Origin: Streptomyces sp. NBC_01210
Lineage (GTDB): Bacteria; Actinomycetota; Actinomycetes; Streptomycetales; Streptomycetaceae
NCBI RefSeq assembly: GCF_036010325.1
Contig: NZ_CP108549.1
Coordinates: 1,364,001 to 1,428,000, forward strand
Reading direction: 5' to 3'
Length of the DNA stretch: 64,000 bases
The notes beneath the pieces were generated by a model. It saw only the letters and a program-made list of their open reading frames with translations. It was not told the DNA's origin and did not search any database. A program made the position numbers and the translations under genes. This document shows, in pieces, positions 25,524 to 33,489 of this stretch; the stretch's first letter is position 1, and the number at the start of each line of letters is the position of its first letter.

Positions 25524-26350
25524 CAGTCGAGCACCTCAAGTCCCCTTGTGTGGGCGCCGTTCTCCGGCGGTGCCGCCGGTCCGCCGCCGACCGACAGCAG
25601 CCCCAGGGGCAACCCGCCGTCCACGTGGATCGTCTGGCCGGTGATGTACGAGGCGCCGTCCCCGGCGAGAAACGCGAGGGCCGCGGCTGCGTCGTCCGGG
25701 CGTCCGGTCCGGCGTACCGGGGTGGCCGCGGCGACGGACGCCGCCCGACGAGTGCCGTCGCCTCGGGGGCCCGGAGTGCCCGTGGTCATCGGAGTCTCGA
25801 TGAATCCGGGGGCCACTGCGTTCACCGTGATGCCGAACGGGCCGAGCTCCACGGCGAGCGCGCGGGTCAGCCCCTCCAGACCGGCCTTCGCAGCCGCGTA
25901 GTTGGCCTGGCCGTGGCTGCCGAGCGCGGAGACGCTGGACAGGTTGAGGATCCGCCCCCAGCGGGCGCGCACCATGTGCTTCTGCACGGCGCGGGCGCAG
26001 AGGAAGGCCCCGCGCAGGTTCACCGAGTGGACCACGTCCCAGTCCAGCTCGGACATGGTGTGCAGGGTGCTGTCCCGGATGACGCCCGCGATGTTGACGA
26101 GGACGTGCACCCCGCCGAACTCCCCGGCCACGGCCTTCACCATCGCCTTCACCTGGCGTGGGTCCGCGACGTCGCACGCCATGGCCAGCGCCCTGCCGCC
26201 CTCGGCGGTGATCTCCGCAGCGAGTCGGTCCACGCCCGCGACATCGATGTCGGCGAGGGCCACTCCGAGGCCCTCGCGAGCCATACGGCGGGCCGTGGCC
26301 GCCCCGATTCCTCCGGCGGCCCCCGTCACCACGGCTATTCGCTCGTTCAC
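25523..26350 (-). CDS. Short-chain dehydrogenase/reductase (FabG-like)
   Basis: A 275-residue Rossmann-fold oxidoreductase. TGAAGGIG (10-17) binds the cofactor, with NIAG, the catalytic Ser in NLSSVSA and YAAAKAG for Tyr and Lys. It would reduce a beta-keto thioester or oxidise an alcohol during assembly of the product. It is the first gene of the leftward operon, with promoter candidate 26500-26529. The C-terminal 30 residues (Gly/Pro rich) extend beyond FabG. Confidence 0.88.
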   Translation of the reverse strand: MNERIAVVTGAAGGIGAATARRMAREGLGVALADIDVAGVDRLAAEITAEGGRALAMACDVADPRQVKAMVKAVAGEFGGVHVLVNIAGVIRDSTLHTMSELDWDVVHSVNLRGAFLCARAVQKHMVRARWGRILNLSSVSALGSHGQANYAAAKAGLEGLTRALAVELGPFGITVNAVAPGFIETPMTTGTPGPRGDGTRRAASVAAATPVRRTGRPDDAAAALAFLAGDGASYITGQTIHVDGGLPLGLLSVGGGPAAPPENGAHTRGLEVLD

Positions 26351-26499
26351 AAACGCTCTGCCTCCTTCCTTGACGGCCCCCTGTTATTCGGGCCGGCTTT
26401 CGGATATCCGACGGAATCCGGTCACGAATAACCGGTTAAATCGAAACAACGGGACACCGTTCCCGCGAATCGATCCACGCTCCCCCGAATTGACCCGTC

Positions 26500-26529
26500 A
26501 CGCTAGCGCACCTCCGCTCGCACCGTCAA
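26500..26529 (-). promoter_or_regulatory. Leftward promoter of the biosynthetic operon
   Basis: On the minus strand TTGACG (26529-26524), an 18-base spacer and TAGCGT (26505-26500) fit a vegetative-type promoter. Transcription would start near 26493, about 140 bases before the SDR start codon. Confidence 0.55.
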
Positions 26530-26592
26530 GGATCACTATCGGCCGGGGAAGCGACGGGGCAAAGTACCGCAAAATAAGCACCTCAAAGGCAC

Positions 26593-26621
26593 TTGACTAA
26601 TACGCATTAGTTGCTTAAGTT
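26593..26621 (+). promoter_or_regulatory. Rightward promoter of the sugar/glycosyltransferase operon
   Basis: TTGACT (26593-26598), a 17-base spacer and TAAGTT (26616-26621) give a near-ideal vegetative promoter. It lies in the unusually AT-rich divergent region between the two operons. Confidence 0.7.
26596..26611. promoter_or_regulatory. Palindromic operator candidate inside the promoter spacer
   Basis: ACTAATACGCATTAGT is an inverted repeat (ACTAAT and ATTAGT, 4-base centre) overlapping the end of the -35 and the spacer. A repressor bound here would block the rightward promoter. No regulator gene is intact in the cluster. Confidence 0.5.
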
Positions 26622-26788
26622 CCAATCTCGCTTGAGCATCGGCGAGGGGTAGGCAACCCTGAGGCATGCCCGTGCCGCTTGGCCACCGTGCGCCGGTGCA
26701 CGCTGCCGAGCTGGCCTTTTTCGGCATCCAGCGGGCGGTCACGGCTACGCGTCGGGCAGTCACCAGAGGAAAGCAGGCCGGTCACATC

Positions 26789-27865
26789 GTGAATCAGAAC
26801 GCCCCCGTGCCCGTTAATCTCGTGGCACACTTTCTCGTGGCGGATGGATACGGAAGCCTCGCCGAGTATGCGGCTGTGGGAATGTCCAGGGAAGGCGCCC
26901 GGGTCAACATCATTCCCATCAAGGTATTTCCTGAGGGGCTGTCCCCGAGAATGCTCGACCTACTCAAGGAATCCACGCCGTACCGAGAGGGACCGGTACT
27001 CTTCTCGGCGGCACTCGAACCCGAGCTGGAGCTTTACGCCAATACCGAGCACTTCGTCCACACGATGTGGGAGGCGAGCGAGCTACCCGCCGTCTGGGCG
27101 GCCAAACTGAACCGCACCCGGGCCGTGATAGTGCCGACCCGCTTCGTGGCCGACGTGTGCCGGTCGAGCGGTGTGACCGCGCCCATTGAGGTGATTCCCG
27201 AGGGTGTCGACCCGGAGCTGTACCCGTGGATCGAGCGCCCGGCCCGCGAGGGCGTGACCACCTTGGTCGTGGGCACGGTGCTGCCGCGCAAGCACGTCGC
27301 CCAGGCGATCGAGGCGTGGCAGCTGGCCTTCGACGACGCCCCGGACGCCCGTCTGATCATCAAGTCCCGGTTCCAGACGGCCCAGTCACACGGCCTGACC
27401 GTCGACGACCCGCGCATCACGGTGATCGACGACCAGGAGATGGTGCGCGGCATCCTGCACTGGTACGAGCAGGCCGACGTCCTCCTCGCCCTGGGCAGCG
27501 AGGGCTTCGGCCTGCCGCTCGTCGAGGGCATGGCCACCGGACTGCCCGTCGTCGCCCTGTCCTCCGAAGGCCAGGGCGACGTCTGCCAGGACGCCGGCGA
27601 CCTCGTCCTGCCAGTACCGCCCGGCAGTTGGGAAGTGGCGGACGAACCGGGCTACGGACGCTGCGGGGTGCGCGGCGTCCCCGACGTTCGGGAGGTCGCG
27701 AAGCGGCTGACCTGGGTGGCACGCCACCGCGAGGAGGCGGCCCAGTTGGGCGTGGCCGCGTCGGAGTGGGTGCACCGCAACCGCAACCTGTGGCGCAAGG
27801 GCCCAGCCCTGCTCGACGCCATGGAGACCCATATGCGGCCGCCGCGCGCGCTGCGGGCGCGGTGA
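26789..27865 (+). CDS. Glycosyltransferase, GT4-like (first copy)
   Basis: A 358-residue GT-B fold protein. The C-terminal half has VGTVLPRKHVAQAIEAW (nucleotide-binding loop) and the acidic SEGFGLPLVEGMATGLPVVA, the EX7E motif of GT4 retaining enzymes. It is paralogous to the gene at 30305-31363 along its whole length. GTG 26789 is preferred because the paralogue starts at the matching position; an in-frame ATG at 26666 would add 41 unrelated residues. It probably attaches a sugar made by the dehydrogenase and epimerase that follow. Confidence 0.85.
   Translation: MNQNAPVPVNLVAHFLVADGYGSLAEYAAVGMSREGARVNIIPIKVFPEGLSPRMLDLLKESTPYREGPVLFSAALEPELELYANTEHFVHTMWEASELPAVWAAKLNRTRAVIVPTRFVADVCRSSGVTAPIEVIPEGVDPELYPWIERPAREGVTTLVVGTVLPRKHVAQAIEAWQLAFDDAPDARLIIKSRFQTAQSHGLTVDDPRITVIDDQEMVRGILHWYEQADVLLALGSEGFGLPLVEGMATGLPVVALSSEGQGDVCQDAGDLVLPVPPGSWEVADEPGYGRCGVRGVPDVREVAKRLTWVARHREEAAQLGVAASEWVHRNRNLWRKGPALLDAMETHMRPPRALRAR
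27446..27615 (+). repeat. 170-bp identical tract, copy 1 (glycosyltransferase gene)
   Basis: Every base of 27446-27615 equals 30950-31119, while the sequences on both sides of the tract differ at many positions. It covers the EX7E active-site region. This is the mark of recent gene conversion between the paralogues. Confidence 0.9.
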
Positions 27866-27903
27866 CCACCGGCACGTTGCCGATCGAAGAGGAGGGGGAC
27901 CTC

Positions 27904-29238
27904 ATGGACAAGAACGAACAGCCAACCGGCGCGGTCTGCGTGATCGGCCTCGGGTACGTCGGGCTCACCCTCGCCGTCACCCTCGCCGCACAGGGCCGCA
28001 GAGTGATCGGCGTGGAGCGGAACCAAGCGATCTGCGAGCAGTTGTCCCGTAAGCGGCCCCACGTCCACGAAGTCGGCCTGGACCTCGCCGGAGCCATCGA
28101 AAGCGGCATGTTCACGGTGAGCGATACCGTGCCTTCGGACCAGGCGGTCGAGACGTACATCGTGTGCGTCGGCACGCCGGTGGACGAGAGCGGCGCCCCC
28201 GACCTGTCCCAGGTGGAAGGCGCGGTCCACTCGGTGGCCGAGCAGGCCGCTGACGGAGACTTGGTGATCCTCCGTTCCACCGTGCCGGTGGGGACCTCCC
28301 GCAGGCTCCTGGCCGAACTCCGCTCCCGCCGGGACGTCGAGCTGGCGTTCTGCCCGGAGCGTACCGTCCAGGGCATCGCCGTACAGGAGTTGCGCAGCCT
28401 GCCGCAGATCGTGGCCGCCGGCTCGCCTCTCGCGGCCGAGCGGGCCGCCGCGCTGTTCCGCGCACTCACCCCCGACATCGTCGAGGTCTCAGACCTGGAG
28501 ACGGCGGAGATCGCCAAGCTCGCCTGCAACGCGTACCGCTACACGACCTTCGCCTTCGCCAACGAACTCGCCCGGTTGTGCGAGTACGTGGGGGTGAGCT
28601 CCCGCGAGGTGCGCGACGCCGCCGCGGCGGGTTACCCGCGCGGGGGCTTCCCGGGCGCGGGGCCGGTCGGCGGTTCCTGCCTCCCCAAGGACACAGCGAT
28701 CCTCTCCCGAGCCTTCCGGGACCATGGATCGTCGGCCTCCGCCCTCCTCGAGGGGGTCTCCGCGGCCCATCGCGCGACGCCGGCTCAGGTCGCCGATCGG
28801 CTGGCGGACCGAGTCGCGCACGTGGCAGGGTTCGGACCGCCGACCGTCGCGCTCCTCGGCGTCGCGTTCAAGGGGCGTCCCGAGACCGACGACGAGCGGT
28901 CCTCCCCCGCCGTGCAGATCGTGGCGGAACTCCGCGCCAGATTCGATGCGTTGACAGTGCGTTCGCACGACCCGCTGGTGCCGCCGACCAGGCAGCGGGC
29001 TCTGGGGTACGAGCCGTGCGCCGAGGCCAAGGAGGCCGTCGAGGGCGCGAACCTGGTCATCATCGGAACCAATCACCAGTCGTACGCCGACCTCTCACTG
29101 CACTGGCTCACCAACCGCATGGCGAACCCGGGCCTGGTGTACGACGCCTGGTCCCTGCACGCCGGGGACGCCCAGGCACTCAACGGCAACCTGGAGTATC
29201 TCGCCTTCGGCGAGGGCCGGTTGGCGTGGTCGACGTGA
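27904..29238 (+). CDS. Nucleotide-sugar 6-dehydrogenase (UDP-glucose/UDP-ManNAc dehydrogenase family)
   Basis: A 444-residue enzyme that oxidises the C6 hydroxyl of a UDP-sugar to a carboxylate using two NAD. IGLGYVG (17-23) binds NAD, and the nucleophile is Cys259 in GGSCLPKDT. Lys and Asn positions of the family (KLACNAYRYTTFAFANE) are present. ATG 27904 has a strong AGGAGG ribosome site. It would make a uronic acid donor, such as UDP-glucuronate, for the glycosyltransferases on either side. The exact sugar is not determined. Confidence 0.88.
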   Translation: MDKNEQPTGAVCVIGLGYVGLTLAVTLAAQGRRVIGVERNQAICEQLSRKRPHVHEVGLDLAGAIESGMFTVSDTVPSDQAVETYIVCVGTPVDESGAPDLSQVEGAVHSVAEQAADGDLVILRSTVPVGTSRRLLAELRSRRDVELAFCPERTVQGIAVQELRSLPQIVAAGSPLAAERAAALFRALTPDIVEVSDLETAEIAKLACNAYRYTTFAFANELARLCEYVGVSSREVRDAAAAGYPRGGFPGAGPVGGSCLPKDTAILSRAFRDHGSSASALLEGVSAAHRATPAQVADRLADRVAHVAGFGPPTVALLGVAFKGRPETDDERSSPAVQIVAELRARFDALTVRSHDPLVPPTRQRALGYEPCAEAKEAVEGANLVIIGTNHQSYADLSLHWLTNRMANPGLVYDAWSLHAGDAQALNGNLEYLAFGEGRLAWST

Positions 29239-29288
29239 CGGGAGCCGCCGGTCAGGACGGAATGGGTGGCCATGAGGAGGGAAACAAC

Positions 29289-30308
29289 GTGAAGGTCCTG
29301 GTGACGGGGGCGGCCGGCTTCCTCGGCGGGTACGTCGTCGAGGAACTGCTGGCGCGCGGGTACACGGTCGTCGGCCTCGACAACCACTCCAAGTACGGGC
29401 AGCCGGCTCGGACGCTGCCCGCGCACGAGCGCTGGACCAGCGTGGTGGGCGACGCGGCGGACAAGGACCTGCTGTACGAACTGGCGGCGGACTGCGACCA
29501 CTTCATCGCCAACGCCGCACTGATCGGCGGCGTCCGGTACATGAAGGACCTCGCCTACGACATCCTGGCCACCAACAACCGGCTGGTCAGCGCGGCAGCC
29601 GAGGTGGGCATGAGGCGGCACGGCGAGAAGCTCCGCAAGGTCACCTACGTCAGCTCCTCCATGGTGTACGAGGGCCACCCGGGAACGGGTTTCCGCGAGG
29701 GGAACGAGCTTGAGGTCGCGCCGCCCTCCACCGCGTACGGCTTCCAGAAGCTAGCCGTCGAGTACTACGCCAAGGCCGCCTGGTCCCAGTACGGCCTCCG
29801 GTACACCATCGTCCGCCCTTTCAACTGCGTGGGCGCCGGTGAACGGCATGCCCCGCACGTGAGCACCTCCTCCGACGAGCAGCAGCGCATGGTGCGCGGG
29901 CACGTCATCCCCGACTTCGTCGAACGGGCGCTGCGGCGTGAGAACCCGTTCCGCGTCCTGGGCGACGGCCAGCAGTACCGCACCTTCACCTACGCCAGGG
30001 ACATGGCCCGCGGCATCGTCCTCGCCATGGAATCCGAGGCCGCGTTCAACGAGGACTTCAACCTCTCGGGCCGCCACGGCTGCACCATCGCCGAACTCGC
30101 CCGCTTCGTCTGGGACCGGGTCAACCCCGGGGAGCCGATCTCGATCCAGTACGAGCAGGCCTTCCCGAACGACGTGCGGATCCGCAAGCCCGACACCCGC
30201 AAGGCCTCCGAGGTGCTGGGCTTCGTGGCCGACACTCCGCTCGACGTCATGGTGGACGAGGTGGTCGCGTGGGTGCGCGAGACCGAGTTTGCGGCGGCGG
30301 ACCAGTGA
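29289..30308 (+). CDS. NAD-dependent sugar epimerase/dehydratase
   Basis: The 339-residue extended short-chain dehydrogenase of the nucleotide-sugar epimerase type has GAAGFLGG near residue 8 for NAD, SSSMVYEG for the catalytic Ser and YGFQK for Tyr and Lys. GTG 29289 is chosen for its AGGAGG site 8 bases upstream. Acting after the dehydrogenase, it could epimerise or decarboxylate the uronic acid; I cannot tell which. Its stop overlaps the next start (GTGA). Confidence 0.85.
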   Translation: MKVLVTGAAGFLGGYVVEELLARGYTVVGLDNHSKYGQPARTLPAHERWTSVVGDAADKDLLYELAADCDHFIANAALIGGVRYMKDLAYDILATNNRLVSAAAEVGMRRHGEKLRKVTYVSSSMVYEGHPGTGFREGNELEVAPPSTAYGFQKLAVEYYAKAAWSQYGLRYTIVRPFNCVGAGERHAPHVSTSSDEQQRMVRGHVIPDFVERALRRENPFRVLGDGQQYRTFTYARDMARGIVLAMESEAAFNEDFNLSGRHGCTIAELARFVWDRVNPGEPISIQYEQAFPNDVRIRKPDTRKASEVLGFVADTPLDVMVDEVVAWVRETEFAAADQ

Positions 30309-31363
30309 TCAGGTCGGTCAACCTGGCTGGGGAGTTCTACGTCCACGACGGCTACGCGGGCATCTCCGAGTACATCGTCGTCGGCCTGAGCAGGCTCGGA
30401 GTACGGGTCAACCTGGTCCCGTTCAAATTGGAGAAGCCCGGGCTCTCCCCGGAGATGCTCGACGTCGTGGCGGCCTCCGGCCCGATCGAACCCGGCCCGC
30501 TGCTGTTCAACTCGTGGGTCCGCCCGGAGCTGGAGCGCTTCGCGGCGCGCCCGCACCTGATCCACACGATGTGGGAGTCGAGCCGGCTGCCCGCGAGTTG
30601 GGTCGGTCCGCTGAACCGCGCCCGGTTCCTGATGGTGCCGACCCGCTTCGTCGCCCGCATGTTCCGGGACAGCGGGATCACCGTGCCCATCGAGGTCACG
30701 CCGGACGGCGTCGACGCCGACGTGTACCCATACGTGGAGCGGCCCGAGCGCGAGGGAGTCACCACACTGGTCGTCGGCACGGTGGTGCCGCGCAAGCACG
30801 TCTCCCAGGCCGTCGAGGCCTGGCAGCTGGCCTTCGCGGACGACCCCGCCGCCCGGCTGGTGATCAAGGCGCGCTTCGGCGCGTACGGGCGCGGCGGCCT
30901 GACCTCGCCGGACCCCCGGATCACCATCGTGGACGAGAACGAGCCGACACGCGGCATCCTGCACTGGTACGAGCAGGCCGACGTCCTCCTCGCCCTGGGC
31001 AGCGAGGGCTTCGGCCTGCCGCTCGTCGAGGGCATGGCCACCGGACTGCCCGTCGTCGCCCTGTCCTCCGAAGGCCAGGGCGACGTCTGCCAGGACGCCG
31101 GCGACCTCGTCCTGCCAGTGGCCCCATCGCGTTGGAAGGACGTGTACGAACCGCATCTGGGGCACTGCGGTGTGCGGGGCGTCCCGGACGTGGCGGAGGT
31201 GGCGGAGCATCTGCGGTGGGTGGCGACCCATCGCGACGAGGCCCGGGCCCTCGGCCGGGCGGCGTCCGGCTGGGCACACAAGGAGCGCGACATCTGGCAG
31301 AAGCCGAAGGCGATGCTGGAGGCGATGGAGCAGCACTGGGACGACCAGTGCACCGGTCGCTAG
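30305..31363 (+). CDS. Glycosyltransferase, GT4-like (second copy)
   Basis: A 352-residue paralogue of the gene at 26789-27865 with the same motifs (VGTVVPRKHVSQAVEAW; SEGFGLPLVEGMATG). The N-terminal acceptor-binding half is diverged (VNLAGEFYVHDGYAGISEY), as would fit a different acceptor or second sugar addition, while 170 bp of the C-terminal half is identical to the first copy. It is the last gene of the rightward operon and ends 285 bases before the right boundary of the island. Confidence 0.85.
   Translation: MIRSVNLAGEFYVHDGYAGISEYIVVGLSRLGVRVNLVPFKLEKPGLSPEMLDVVAASGPIEPGPLLFNSWVRPELERFAARPHLIHTMWESSRLPASWVGPLNRARFLMVPTRFVARMFRDSGITVPIEVTPDGVDADVYPYVERPEREGVTTLVVGTVVPRKHVSQAVEAWQLAFADDPAARLVIKARFGAYGRGGLTSPDPRITIVDENEPTRGILHWYEQADVLLALGSEGFGLPLVEGMATGLPVVALSSEGQGDVCQDAGDLVLPVAPSRWKDVYEPHLGHCGVRGVPDVAEVAEHLRWVATHRDEARALGRAASGWAHKERDIWQKPKAMLEAMEQHWDDQCTGR
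30950..31119 (+). repeat. 170-bp identical tract, copy 2 (glycosyltransferase gene)
   Basis: Exact match to 27446-27615. Confidence 0.9.
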
Positions 31364-31648
31364 CGGTGGTTTGTTCGACCGGGCAGTAGAGATCAAGAGG
31401 TCTGCCGGTGCCGACGGCGTTGAGCAGGGCTTGGAGCTCGGTGGGCGAGGGCTTCGTCGACCATGCCCGCCAGTAGCGTTGCAGCATGGCCAAGGGCGTC
31501 AGCCAGCCACGGACGGCTCGGATGGTCTGGGGCCAGCAGGCCGGTTGGGACTGTTGGAACCCCGCTTCTCCCCCCCTCTATTGGTCCTGATGGTGTGTCA
31601 GGCTCGGGTATCGAGTAGGCGGGAGCCGGTGGGTTGTTGAGCGACGCT
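31364..31648. other. Right end of the island, no recognisable gene
   Basis: A leftward open frame covering 31365-31493 (YWRAWSTKPSPTELQALLNA) could be a transposase or other remnant but I do not recognise it. No integrase gene is present here or at the left end. Confidence 0.4.
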
Positions 31649-31784
31649 GAAGATGTTCATGAAGTTCATCACTACGAAGAGTTTCATGCCGTTCGTGATC
31701 TACCGGATCCTGCTGGGAATCGCGCTGTTCATCCTGGTCGGCACGGATACGCTGAGCCCGCACGCGGGTGAGTCGGCCGGTTGA
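31649..31784 (+). pseudogene. Displaced native 3' end of uppP
   Basis: The 126 bases from the ATG at 31659 to TGA 31784 align without gaps with the last 126 bases of uppP (2677-2802), in frame, encoding KFITTKSFMPFVIYRILLGI and then SPHAGES. Changes are scattered and mostly synonymous or conservative, so both copies evolved under selection in different genomes before being brought together. It is the stump of the gene that the island split. Confidence 0.9.
31655..31681 (+). repeat. Right copy of the 27-base direct repeat (probable island attachment core)
   Basis: Identical to 2673-2699; see that entry. Confidence 0.75.
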
Positions 31785-31838
31785 CGCTTCCGGCCGCGGT
31801 GAAGACGGCTGACATACCGAGGCCGTACCTTGGTGGGC

Positions 31839-32012
31839 ATGTCCCCCTCTCCCCGCGAGTCGGAAACCGCGTTGTCCGCCACCGAGCTGAACACCCGGAT
31901 CCGTGAGCTGTGGGCGGACGGGGAGCTCCCCGACGACCGGCGGCAGGAGTACGAGGCGCTCGTGGTGGAGTGGGCCGCGGCGGCGCTCGAGGACGTCCAG
32001 CCCGCCGCCTGA
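31839..32012 (+). CDS. Small conserved-looking acidic protein, unknown function
   Basis: 57 residues, no known domain. Residues 12-40 (TELNTRIRELWADGELPDDRRQEYEALVVEW) are likely helical and acidic. TACCTT ends 7 bases before the ATG at 31839, consistent with a leaderless mRNA. It sits just outside the right island boundary and would follow uppP in the ancestral order. GTG 31833 and TTG 31830 are alternative starts. Confidence 0.55.
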   Translation: MSPSPRESETALSATELNTRIRELWADGELPDDRRQEYEALVVEWAAAALEDVQPAA

Positions 32013-32069
32013 ATGCGGACCCGTACCCCTCGACCTGCGGTCCCGGCCGCACCGGGGCACTCTGGGGAC

Positions 32070-32285
32070 ATGGCCTGGCAGGCACCGATCGTCGTGGATC
32101 CGCCCTCTCCCGGAGGCGGGCGGCGTGTCACCGTGCGCGGAGAGATCGTCGGCCTCGCGCACAGCGACGAGGACCTCATCGAGTTCCTGCGGCGGGCCGG
32201 GCTCGAGGACGCGGACATGATCCTCGACGACCCCCACCTCGTCGAATGGCGCGGCGGCCGCGCGCACCAGGGGTACGCGGCTTGA
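32070..32285 (+). CDS. Small hypothetical protein
   Basis: 71 residues starting MAWQAPIVVDPPSPGG. The body (RRVTVRGEIVGLAHSDEDLIEFLRRAGL) looks like a compact alpha/beta fold. Not recognised. The ATG has GGGG four bases upstream. It is transcribed with its neighbours on both sides. Confidence 0.55.
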   Translation: MAWQAPIVVDPPSPGGGRRVTVRGEIVGLAHSDEDLIEFLRRAGLEDADMILDDPHLVEWRGGRAHQGYAA

Positions 32286-32313
32286 GGAATCACTCGGCTA
32301 GCCTGAGCGCACA

Positions 32314-33471
32314 ATGAACCGTTTGACGACGTCATGGGGCGAGTTCGACCTCGCCCGCTTCCCCGAGGATCCTCGCGACCAGCTCCGGGCCTGGTCCGCG
32401 GCCGACGAGTACCTTCTCCGGCGGCTCAAGGGGATCGACGACGCCGGGCCCACGGACCTCTCCGGCACCGTGGTCGTCGTCGGCGACCGGTGGGGCGCCC
32501 TGGTCACCTCGCTCGCGGAGCACCGTCCCGTACAGATCACCGACTCCTTCCTCGGCCAGCAGGCGACCCGGGCGAATCTTGTGCGCAACGGGATCGACCC
32601 GGACTCGGTGCGGCTGCTGTCGGTCAGGGAGCTGCCGCCGGAGCGGATCGACGTACTGCTGATCCGGGTGCCCAAGAGTCTCGCGCTGCTGGAGGACCAG
32701 CTGCACCGTCTCGCGCCCGCCGTCCACCCGGACACCGTCGTCATCGGTACGGGGATGGTCGCCGAGATCCACACCTCCACGCTGAAGCTCTTCGAGCGGA
32801 TCCTCGGTCCGACCCGGACCTCACTGGCGGTGAAGAAGGCGCGGCTGATCTTCTGTACGCCCGATCCGCAGCTCGCCCGGGTCCCCAGCCCCTGGCCGCT
32901 GCAGTACGCGCTGCCCGCCGATGTCGGCGCGCTCGCGGGCCGGAAGGTCACCAACCACGCGGGCATCTTCTGCGCCGAGCGTCTCGACATCGGTACGAGA
33001 TTCTTCCTCCGCAGCCTGCCGGAGCGCCGCGGCGCCGAGCGGGTTGTGGATCTGGGCTGCGGCAACGGGGTGATCGGCACGGCCGCCGCGCTGGCCAATC
33101 CGGAGGCCGCGGTGACGTTCGTCGACGAGTCGTTCTCCGCGGTGGCCTCGGCCGAGGCCACCTACCGGGAGAACGTCGCTTCGGACGCCAGGGCGGAGTT
33201 CATGGTGGGCGACGGACTCTCCGGCGTGCCGGACGGGTCCGTGGACCTGGTGCTGAACAATCCGCCGTTCCACTCGCACCAGGCGACGACGGACGCGACG
33301 GCCCGCCGGATGTTCGGCGGATCGCGCCGTGTGCTGCGTCCCGGAGGGGAGCTGTGGGTCATCGGCAACCGCCACCTCGGCTACCACGCGAAGCTGCGCC
33401 GCCTCTTCGGCAACTGCGAAGTCATCGCGAGCGACCCGAAGTTCGTCGTCCTGCGAGCGGTCAAACGCTGA
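32314..33471 (+). CDS. RlmG/RsmC-type rRNA guanine methyltransferase
   Basis: The 385-residue protein has two methyltransferase-like halves. The N-terminal one is degenerate; the C-terminal one has the SAM-binding VVDLGCGNGVIG near 248 and the NPPFH catalytic motif near 311. That architecture is typical of enzymes that make m2G in 16S or 23S rRNA. Which rRNA is modified cannot be decided by eye. Confidence 0.82.
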   Translation: MNRLTTSWGEFDLARFPEDPRDQLRAWSAADEYLLRRLKGIDDAGPTDLSGTVVVVGDRWGALVTSLAEHRPVQITDSFLGQQATRANLVRNGIDPDSVRLLSVRELPPERIDVLLIRVPKSLALLEDQLHRLAPAVHPDTVVIGTGMVAEIHTSTLKLFERILGPTRTSLAVKKARLIFCTPDPQLARVPSPWPLQYALPADVGALAGRKVTNHAGIFCAERLDIGTRFFLRSLPERRGAERVVDLGCGNGVIGTAAALANPEAAVTFVDESFSAVASAEATYRENVASDARAEFMVGDGLSGVPDGSVDLVLNNPPFHSHQATTDATARRMFGGSRRVLRPGGELWVIGNRHLGYHAKLRRLFGNCEVIASDPKFVVLRAVKR

Positions 33472-33489
33472 CGGACGCGGTCGGCCCGG

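Noticed and set aside
26666..26788. Longer first glycosyltransferase starting at ATG 26666
   Set aside because: The extra 41 residues have no counterpart in the paralogue, and GTG 26789 aligns with the paralogue start.
31365..31493. Transposase or integrase remnant at the right island end
   Set aside because: The short leftward frame has no motif I can assign.
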